Shown here in pieces: positions 22,933 to 28,449 of a DNA stretch of 28,449 nucleotides (position 1 is its first letter; every line of letters begins with the position of its first letter). The stretch is from contig NZ_JBHZAH010000064.1 in the NCBI RefSeq assembly GCF_042754225.1, forward strand, positions 1 to 28,449, given 5' to 3'. The notes below the pieces were generated by a model. The model was not told the origin of the DNA, searched no databases, and was given only the letters and a program-made list of their open reading frames with translations. A program made the translations under genes and the position numbers. Source of the stretch: Rhodococcus_G sp042754225 (GTDB taxonomy: Bacteria; Actinomycetota; Actinomycetes; Mycobacteriales; Mycobacteriaceae).

Positions 22933-22938
22933 ACCCTA
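22933..22938 (-). promoter_or_regulatory. Candidate -10 box (TAGGGT) of the methyltransferase gene
   Basis: TAGGGT on the minus strand ends 6 nt before GTG 22926 and lies between this gene and the stop codon of the LtrA-like gene (22948). It decides the start choice for the methyltransferase. Confidence 0.5.
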
Positions 22939-22947
22939 GGCGCCGCG

Positions 22948-24159
22948 TCAGCGCTGTGTCTCGCGCCGCACGATCCGTGGCAGGCGGAGCAGCGGGAGCG
23001 GCCGGTGGGTGGTGACGATCCAGGCCTCGTATCCGTTCAGGGCGAGCAGGACTGCGAGGACCGACGCGGCGGTGGCGACGGCCGGCAGCAGCGGCGACGC
23101 CATCGCGATCGCGCAGCAGGCGACGGCCGCCGCGGACCGCTGCGCGGTGGCAGCCCCGAACATCCGCCACCGGGCGTAGCAGAACCCGAACAGGTACAGC
23201 GCCACGCCAGGGGCCAGGAGCAGTTCGGGGAACGAGTGCGGTACCGACAGCGGATAGGCGAGCAGCTTCTTCAGGCCCACGGCGATCATGATGATCGCGG
23301 TGACGTAGATGAGGTGGGCGTAGCTGAAGACGTCGGTGACGATGCGAGCCTGTTCGGGACTGTGCTCCAGGCTGTGGCGGACGGCGGGGGCGCCGTAGTG
23401 GAAGTACGTCCACCACAGCAGGACGATGAGGACGAACGCGAGCGCGAAGGCGGCGTAGGTGGGCCCGTCGAGGTCGATCCCCGCGGCCTGGCCGCCGACC
23501 GCGACCACCGTCTCGCCCAACGCGATGATCAGGAACAGCCCGAACCGCTCCGGCAGGTGCGCGGTCTCGATACGGACGTGGTTCAGCCCCGCGGGCAGCG
23601 CCCGCGGGGCGATCAGCTCGATCAACGCGGCCAAGGTCCACGCGGCGATCCGCGCCGGCCCGTCGAGGAAGGCGCCGAGCAGGAACAGCGGCGCGGCGGC
23701 GAACGCCGCAACGGCGAAGGGCTCCAACCGGAATCCGGCGGACCCGCCGGGAAGTCGACAGGAGAAGACCCACAACAGCAGGCGGAGCACGACATACCCG
23801 GCGGCGAAGACGAGGGCACGGTCGCCGAACGCCCCTCCCACGGCCACCGACATCAGGAGCCCGCACCCGGCGACGCTGAAGAGCGCCACCCTGCCCAGCG
23901 CCTGGTCCACGAGCCCGCCCGCCCGGTTCGCGAGCAGCGTCGCGCCCACCCACCCCCACCACAGCGGCATGAACAGCAGCAGCAGGCGGGCCGCCTCGCC
24001 GATGTCGTGTGCGCCCGCCAGCGCGGTGGCGATCTGGGTGACCGCGAAGACCCAGATCAGGTCGAAGAACAGCTCGGCCCACGCGACCCGCTGCTCGGGT
24101 TGGGATTCGACCGGATCGTCGGCCACCGAATCGGTGCCGTCGAGTGCAGGCTGGTCCAC
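22948..24159 (-). CDS. Low-temperature-requirement A (LtrA) family membrane protein
   Basis: A 403-residue polytopic membrane protein with about ten to twelve hydrophobic spans. QRVAWAELFFDLIWVFAVTQI near residue 25 and the later AHLPERFGLFLIIALGETVVAVG are the hallmarks of the LtrA family (named after a Listeria gene needed for growth in the cold). The biochemical role of the family is not known; a transport or lipid-related function is often suggested. GTG 24159 is supported by GGGGGAG at 24165-24171 on the minus strand, 5 nt upstream. It is divergent from the hydrolase at 24391 across 231 nt and ends 21 nt before the methyltransferase. Confidence 0.9.
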   Translation of the reverse strand: MDQPALDGTDSVADDPVESQPEQRVAWAELFFDLIWVFAVTQIATALAGAHDIGEAARLLLLFMPLWWGWVGATLLANRAGGLVDQALGRVALFSVAGCGLLMSVAVGGAFGDRALVFAAGYVVLRLLLWVFSCRLPGGSAGFRLEPFAVAAFAAAPLFLLGAFLDGPARIAAWTLAALIELIAPRALPAGLNHVRIETAHLPERFGLFLIIALGETVVAVGGQAAGIDLDGPTYAAFALAFVLIVLLWWTYFHYGAPAVRHSLEHSPEQARIVTDVFSYAHLIYVTAIIMIAVGLKKLLAYPLSVPHSFPELLLAPGVALYLFGFCYARWRMFGAATAQRSAAAVACCAIAMASPLLPAVATAASVLAVLLALNGYEAWIVTTHRPLPLLRLPRIVRRETQR

Positions 24160-24390
24160 GCGGTCTCCCCCATCGCCGACTGGTACGGCGACGAAGCTTA
24201 GGTGCCACACATCCTGGGCGGCAACGGCACTCCGATCCGGCGAGAATTTTCGGACATCGGGAAGAGTGTCGGCTCCGACGGGGTTGGCATGGGCGATGAT
24301 CGTTGCCGCAACCGACGCTCGTGCGGGAACGGGCATGGATGATGCAGCACGGCGCCGACGCGGCGGCCGGCGAACTGTGGGGAGGTCACG

Positions 24391-25263
24391 ATGCAGACGG
24401 AGCGTGTCGAGTTTCGCGCGGAGGACGGCACCAGCCTGGTGGGCGTCCTGCGCGTCCCGACCGGAGCGACGAGGGCGGTGACGTTCACCGGCCCGTTCAC
24501 CGGGGTGAAGGAGCAGGTCGTCGGCACCTACGCCGACGCCCTCGCGCGCGCCGGATTCGCCACGCTGGCGTTCGACCATCGGAACTACGGCGAATCGGGT
24601 GGGACGATTCGCCACCACGAGGACGCCGCGGGCAAGGTGGCCGACCTGCGCGCGGCCGTCGGACACCTGGGCGCCAGGGGATTCCGACGAATCGGTCTGA
24701 CGGGCGTGTGCCTTGGCGGTGGCTACGCGCTCAAGGCGGCGGCCCAGGACCCGCGGGTGGCCGCGCTGGCGTGTGTGGCCGGCGCGTACCCCGGTGCGCC
24801 GGGAAGCTTCGTCCATCGCGGCGGGGAATACCGGGAAGCGTTGCGGGACATCTGGGATCGCGCGTGGACCGAGGACGGTCGGCCGCTCTACCAGAAGGCG
24901 GTGACCGATGACGGCGGGCCGGCGGCGATGATGGGCTCGGAGCCGTTCGAGTACTACGGCACCGACCGCTCGTACAGCCCCCACTGGGAGAACAGCGTCA
25001 CCGTCGCGTCGGGATATCAGACGATGACGGTCGACACCCTCGCCGCGGCGGACCTGATCTCCCCCACCCCGCTGCTCGTGGTGCACGGCAAGACGGACGA
25101 GTTCTGCAGTCCCGAGGGCGCCCAGGCCGTGTACGACCGGGCCGGTGAGCCGAAGGAGATCGTCTGGCTGCCGACCACGAACCACATCGACCTCTACGAC
25201 GTCCCGGAGTTCGTGGACCCGGCCGTCGACAAGCTCACCGCCTTCTTCTCCGAACACCTCTGA
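24391..25263 (+). CDS. Alpha/beta hydrolase with Cys nucleophile, dienelactone hydrolase-like
   Basis: A 290-residue alpha/beta-hydrolase. The nucleophile elbow is GVCLGGGYAL, with Cys107 in place of the usual Ser; Asp236 (VHGKTDEF) and His265 (TTNHIDLYD) complete the triad. A Cys nucleophile in GxCxGG is characteristic of dienelactone hydrolases, but this protein is longer and has the AFDHRNYGESGG segment of YcjY/peptidase-S15-like hydrolases. The likely reaction is ester, lactone or thioester cleavage; substrate unknown. There is no signal peptide. ATG 24391 has GGGGAGG at 24379-24385. It stands alone, divergent from the LtrA-like gene and convergent with a decayed minus-strand gene. Confidence 0.85.
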   Translation: MQTERVEFRAEDGTSLVGVLRVPTGATRAVTFTGPFTGVKEQVVGTYADALARAGFATLAFDHRNYGESGGTIRHHEDAAGKVADLRAAVGHLGARGFRRIGLTGVCLGGGYALKAAAQDPRVAALACVAGAYPGAPGSFVHRGGEYREALRDIWDRAWTEDGRPLYQKAVTDDGGPAAMMGSEPFEYYGTDRSYSPHWENSVTVASGYQTMTVDTLAAADLISPTPLLVVHGKTDEFCSPEGAQAVYDRAGEPKEIVWLPTTNHIDLYDVPEFVDPAVDKLTAFFSEHL

Positions 25264-25285
25264 TCACCAGGGTTCGCTGTGCGGC

Positions 25286-25686
25286 TCATGCCTGCACCAC
25301 CCCGACCACCGGCGCGAAGTCGCGGGGCGGCAACGCCCGGCTCGTGTTGTCGAGGACGCCGCCGAAGACAACGAAAACGACGGTGCCCGTTCCGGTCTGG
25401 AGGGTGTTGGACAGCGTGACGACGTAGTCGGGCCGGCCGCTCCTGGAACATCGGCGCCCGGCCCGATTGCATGGTGCTCAGGTTGAGCCGGGCGACCTCG
25501 AGGTGATCGGCCTGCTGGGGCGAGGACATCGCGGTGTTCATCGCGCTGAAGAACACGTTGACCTGTCCGGGCGCGATGGTGGGGTCGGGCAGGTTCGTGT
25601 CGACCGCGGGAAGTAGTTGTACGGCCGAACCCGCCGACAGTCCATCGGTGCCGGGCGGCCCGGGGTTGGCGGCGAGACCGAAACAC
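25286..25686 (-). pseudogene. Frameshifted gene remnant of unknown function
   Basis: Read on the minus strand, two frames carry natural-looking protein joined by a one-base shift. Upstream frame: LSAGSAVQLLPAVDTNLPD, TIAPGQVNVFFSAMNTAM, HLEVARLNLSTMQSG, ending RAPMFQERP. Near 25431-25442 the coding sense moves one frame to RPDYVVTLSNTLQTGTGTVV, then GGVLDNTSRALPPRDFAP, and stops at 25286. GC-rich third positions and continuous sense on both sides argue for one former gene (or a sequencing error). The N-terminus is unclear: the upstream frame is open to about 25788 without ATG, GTG or TTG, while a GTG at 25686, 5 nt after a TACCGT box, is in yet another frame. I do not recognise the family. 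The region 25687-25832 holds nothing else clear except possible promoter elements for the following sugar importer (GATACT near 25759). Confidence 0.55.
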
Positions 25687-25832
25687 GACGAACGGTATGA
25701 AACGTGCGCGGGGAGGACCTCGCCGCCTCGCAGGCGGAACTCATCGGCAGGCTTTGCGATACTGACCGCGCACCACCCTCAACTCGGATCGTCCGGCACG
25801 TTCCTGCCGGTGAAGGGATCGAACGAACACTC

Positions 25833-26906
25833 ATGGCGACAGTCACCTACGACTCCACCACCTGCCTGTTCCCCGGCTCGGACAAGCCCGCGGTGGACCA
25901 GCTCGAGCTGCATATCGAGGACGGCGAGTTCCTCGTCCTGGTCGGACCGTCCGGCTGCGGCAAGTCCACCTCGCTGCGGATGCTGGCCGGACTCGAGGAC
26001 GTGCACTCGGGCCGCATCCTGATCGGCGACCGGGACGTCACCGCGACCGAGCCGAAGGACCGCGACATCGCGATGGTGTTCCAGAACTACGCGCTCTACC
26101 CGCACATGTCGGTCGCCGAGAACATGGGCTTCGCGCTCAAGCTGGCGAAGACGCCGAAGCACGAGATCCGGGCCCGCGTCGAGGAGACCGCGAAGATGCT
26201 CGACCTCTCGCAGTACCTGGACCGCAAGCCGAAGGCGCTCTCGGGCGGTCAGCGGCAGCGCGTCGCCATGGGCCGGGCGATCGTCCGCAGCCCGCAGGTG
26301 TTCCTGATGGACGAGCCGCTGTCCAACCTCGACGCCAAACTGCGCGTGCAGACCCGGACCCAGATCGCACAGCTGCAGCGCCGGCTCGGCACCACCACCG
26401 TCTACGTCACCCACGACCAGGTCGAGGCGATGACGATGGGTGACCGGGTCGCGGTGCTCAAGGACGGCATCCTGCAGCAGTGCGCGTCCCCGCGCGAGCT
26501 GTACTCGCGACCCGCGAACGTGTTCGTGGCCGGGTTCATGGGTTCGCCGTCGATGAACCTGTTCACGGTGCCCGTCACCGACGACGGGGTGCTGCTCGGC
26601 GACACCCTGATCCCGGTGCCCCGCGCCGTCCTCGCCCGCACCGGCGGGCCGGAGGTCGTGCTCGGCATCCGCCCGGAGCACCTCGAGCTCGCCGACCGCG
26701 GGATGGAGATGGAGGTGGACGTGGTCGAGGAGCTCGGCTCGGACGCCTACATCTACGGACGCATGACGGTGGCGGCCGCCGGGCACACCGTCACCGCCCG
26801 CGCGGACTGGCGTAATCCGCCGCAGAAGGGCGACCGGGTTCACCTGCACGTCGATCCCGCGGAGGTGCATCTTTTCGCGGTCGCGGACGGACGACGGTTG
26901 GGGTGA
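25833..26906 (+). CDS. Sugar ABC importer ATP-binding protein, UgpC/MsmK/SugC-like
   Basis: A 357-residue ATPase of the CUT1 carbohydrate importer family. MATVTYDSTT is a typical start. Walker A GPSGCGKST (38-46), Q-loop VFQNYALYPHMSVAENM, signature LSGGQ (136-140), Walker B FLMDEPLSNLDAKLR and His194 are intact. Residues ~240-357 are the regulatory C-terminal domain with a TOBE region (VLGIRPEHLELADRG onward). Automatic pipelines often call such proteins UgpC, but the substrate is set by the binding protein. The ribosome site is weak (AAGGGA about 14 nt upstream), though the protein start is clear. The binding lipoprotein follows after 132 nt and a permease after that, an ATPase-first order. 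Confidence 0.92.
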   Translation: MATVTYDSTTCLFPGSDKPAVDQLELHIEDGEFLVLVGPSGCGKSTSLRMLAGLEDVHSGRILIGDRDVTATEPKDRDIAMVFQNYALYPHMSVAENMGFALKLAKTPKHEIRARVEETAKMLDLSQYLDRKPKALSGGQRQRVAMGRAIVRSPQVFLMDEPLSNLDAKLRVQTRTQIAQLQRRLGTTTVYVTHDQVEAMTMGDRVAVLKDGILQQCASPRELYSRPANVFVAGFMGSPSMNLFTVPVTDDGVLLGDTLIPVPRAVLARTGGPEVVLGIRPEHLELADRGMEMEVDVVEELGSDAYIYGRMTVAAAGHTVTARADWRNPPQKGDRVHLHVDPAEVHLFAVADGRRLG

Positions 26907-27038
26907 CCTGAACGATCCAGTGCGGGGGTAATGATCGGATTCGGTCGCGTCGCGTGCCACAGTAGGCGACGACATATGCCTCGGTCCGGTGGAGCTGGCG
27001 CACGACGAGGGCCGGACATCTCTTTCGAAAGGTGGACC

Positions 27039-28322
27039 ATGCGTTCCTTCAACACGCGTTCACGCATTGCGGTGGCGGCCTCGGCCGTGGCGCTGCTCGC
27101 GCTCGCCGGGTGCTCGAGCAGCAGCGACGGCGGCGGCAGCGTCGACGAGGCGGTCGGCCAGAACCTGGACGGCCGCGGCGCGATCTCCTTCGCGATGGGC
27201 AAGAACGACACCGACAAGCTGCAGCCGGTGATCGGGAAGTGGAACGCCGCCCACCCGAACGAGCAGGTCACGCTCAAGGAGCTGCCCGGCGAGGCCGACG
27301 ACCAGCGCAACAAGCTGGTCCAGTCGCTGCAGGCGGGCAACAACGACTACGACGTGATGGCGCTCGACGTGGTCTGGACCGCGGAGTTCGCCGCGAACGG
27401 CTGGCTGCAGCCGCTCGAGGGCTCGCTCGCGCTGGACACCGCCGGGCTGCTGCCCGCGACCGTGGCGACGGCGACCTACCGCGACAAGCTGTACGCCGGC
27501 CCGCAGAACACCAACGCCCAGCTGCTGTACTACCGCACCGACCTGGCCCCGGCCGCCCCCGCGAACTGGAAGGCGCTGACCGACAGCTGCGCGGTCGCCA
27601 CCGCCAAGGGCGTCAAGGACTGCCTGATCACCCAGCTCAAGCAGTACGAGGGCCTGACCGTCAACACCACCCAGTTCATCAACTCCTGGGGTGGCGCGGT
27701 CGTCGGACCCGACGGCAAGACCCCCGAGGTCGAGTCCCCGCAGTCCAAGGCCGGGATGCAGGCCATGGTCGACGCCTACACGGCCGGCCAGATCGCCAAG
27801 CGCTCGACCGGTTTCACGGAGGAGGAGACCAACCTCGCCTTCGTCGGCGGTGAGTCGATGTACGCCTACAACTGGCCGTACATGTACGCCAACGGCGAGA
27901 AGGACGGCTCCGCAGTGAAGGGCAAGTTCGCGGTCGCGCCGATCGTCGGACCGACCGGCCCGGGTGCGTCCACCCTCGGCGGCTACAACGACGGCATCAA
28001 CGTCTTCTCCAAGAACAAGGCCACCGCGCGCGACTTCATCGCGTTCATCCAGAACCAGGAGAACCAGGTCTCGTTCGCGGACGCCTCGTTCCCGCCGGTG
28101 CTGAAGTCGGTGTACGACGACGCGGCGCTGGTCGCGAAGTACCCCTACCTGCCGGCCCTCAAGGCGGCCCTCGAGAACGCCAAGCCGCGTCCGGTCACCC
28201 CGTACTACAGCGCGGTCTCGAAGGCCATCCAGGACAACGCGACCGCCGCGCTGACCGGGAAGGCGACCGTCGACCAGGCGGTGGCCGACATGTCCGCGGC
28301 GATCACGCAGGCCGCCAAGTAA
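27039..28322 (+). CDS. Sugar-binding lipoprotein of ABC importer (SBP family 1)
   Basis: A 427-residue extracytoplasmic solute-binding protein. The signal ends in lipobox LAGC with Cys25, followed by a Ser/Gly-rich tether. The mature part has the SBP_bac_1 pattern: AISFAMGKNDTDKLQPVIGK, LVQSLQAGNNDYDVMALDVV, WTAEFAANGWLQPLE, YAGPQNTNAQLLYYRTDL, and the C-terminal GGYNDGINVFSKNK and DFIAFIQ. It resembles trehalose/maltose-type binding proteins (LpqY/ThuE class) of actinobacteria, but the ligand is not certain. ATG 27039 follows AAAGGTGG at 27028-27035. It captures substrate for the permease encoded downstream and the ATPase upstream. Confidence 0.9.
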   Translation: MRSFNTRSRIAVAASAVALLALAGCSSSSDGGGSVDEAVGQNLDGRGAISFAMGKNDTDKLQPVIGKWNAAHPNEQVTLKELPGEADDQRNKLVQSLQAGNNDYDVMALDVVWTAEFAANGWLQPLEGSLALDTAGLLPATVATATYRDKLYAGPQNTNAQLLYYRTDLAPAAPANWKALTDSCAVATAKGVKDCLITQLKQYEGLTVNTTQFINSWGGAVVGPDGKTPEVESPQSKAGMQAMVDAYTAGQIAKRSTGFTEEETNLAFVGGESMYAYNWPYMYANGEKDGSAVKGKFAVAPIVGPTGPGASTLGGYNDGINVFSKNKATARDFIAFIQNQENQVSFADASFPPVLKSVYDDAALVAKYPYLPALKAALENAKPRPVTPYYSAVSKAIQDNATAALTGKATVDQAVADMSAAITQAAK

Positions 28323-28381
28323 CACCGGCCGGCACGTTCGGTTCGGCAGACCCATTCGAGACGAGGACCAGGTAGACAACG

Positions 28382-28449
28382 ATGGCTGACTCTGCCGAGC
28401 CGAGGCCAGCCGACGAGGACGTCGCGGCCGGAGTGATCGACTCCGGCCC
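28382..28449 (+). CDS. Start of a sugar ABC importer permease (partial)
   Basis: An open frame begins with ATG 28382, 59 nt after the binding-protein gene, and runs off the window. The visible 22 codons (MADSAEPRPADEDVAAGVID onward) are an acidic, non-hydrophobic tail, as often found before the first membrane span of MalF/SugA-type permeases. A weak AGG-containing site lies upstream. Identity as permease is inferred from the operon position only. Confidence 0.5.
   Translation, partial: MADSAEPRPADEDVAAGVIDSG

Noticed and set aside
1..28449. CRISPR arrays, tRNA/rRNA genes, insertion sequences, prophage or plasmid origins
   Set aside because: No regularly spaced repeats, tRNA-like CCA-ended cloverleafs, transposase motifs or integrase motifs were seen on either strand.

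Overview
The window is GC-rich actinobacterial chromosome, most likely Rhodococcus, Prescottella, Nocardia or a close mycolic-acid-containing relative. Pointers are the strong G/C bias at third codon positions, two F420-type luciferase-like oxidoreductases, a glucosylglycerate hydrolase with the catalytic residues of the mycobacterial enzyme, a diflavin nitrate reductase of the NasN type, a Tat-exported sterol-oxidase-like GMC protein, and several genes whose start codon lies directly at the expected transcription start (leaderless). No tRNA, rRNA, CRISPR array, transposase or phage gene was seen.

Layout. 154-7181 (+) is a catabolic and secreted-enzyme block: a meta-cleavage-product-type alpha/beta hydrolase, a very long hairpin terminator, a PaaI-type thioesterase, an Old Yellow Enzyme-family oxidoreductase, a TetR regulator, a Tat-exported GMC oxidase related to cholesterol oxidase, and a Sec-exported lipase. 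A promoter with an embedded inverted repeat lies between the TetR gene and the oxidase-lipase pair. 7192-9632 (-) is a DrrAB-type ABC exporter followed by a short-chain dehydrogenase with its own candidate promoter. 9741-14362 (+) is a nitrogen/molybdenum block: a candidate GlnR box, a single-chain NAD(P)H-type nitrate reductase and a molbindin. 14474-16707 (+) holds an internally deleted aldehyde dehydrogenase remnant, a small conserved-looking protein and glucosylglycerate hydrolase. 16840-18544 (+) has an F420-type oxidoreductase and a secreted GH25 lysozyme, closed by a bidirectional terminator. 18607-24159 (-) has a polar amino acid ABC importer with fused binding protein and permease, a second F420-type oxidoreductase, a methyltransferase and an LtrA-like membrane protein. 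24391-28449 (+) has a Cys-nucleophile alpha/beta hydrolase, a convergent frameshifted gene remnant on the minus strand, and the start of a sugar ABC importer (ATPase, binding lipoprotein, first permease cut by the window end).

How parts fit together. The lipase and sterol-oxidase-like protein look like a co-transcribed exported pair acting on a lipid or sterol ester, controlled by the adjacent TetR protein (inference). The nitrate reductase and molbindin fit one Mo-dependent nitrate assimilation unit under nitrogen control; glucosylglycerate hydrolase, known in mycobacteria for recovery from nitrogen starvation, lies just downstream. Functions rest on motif reading by eye, with no database search.
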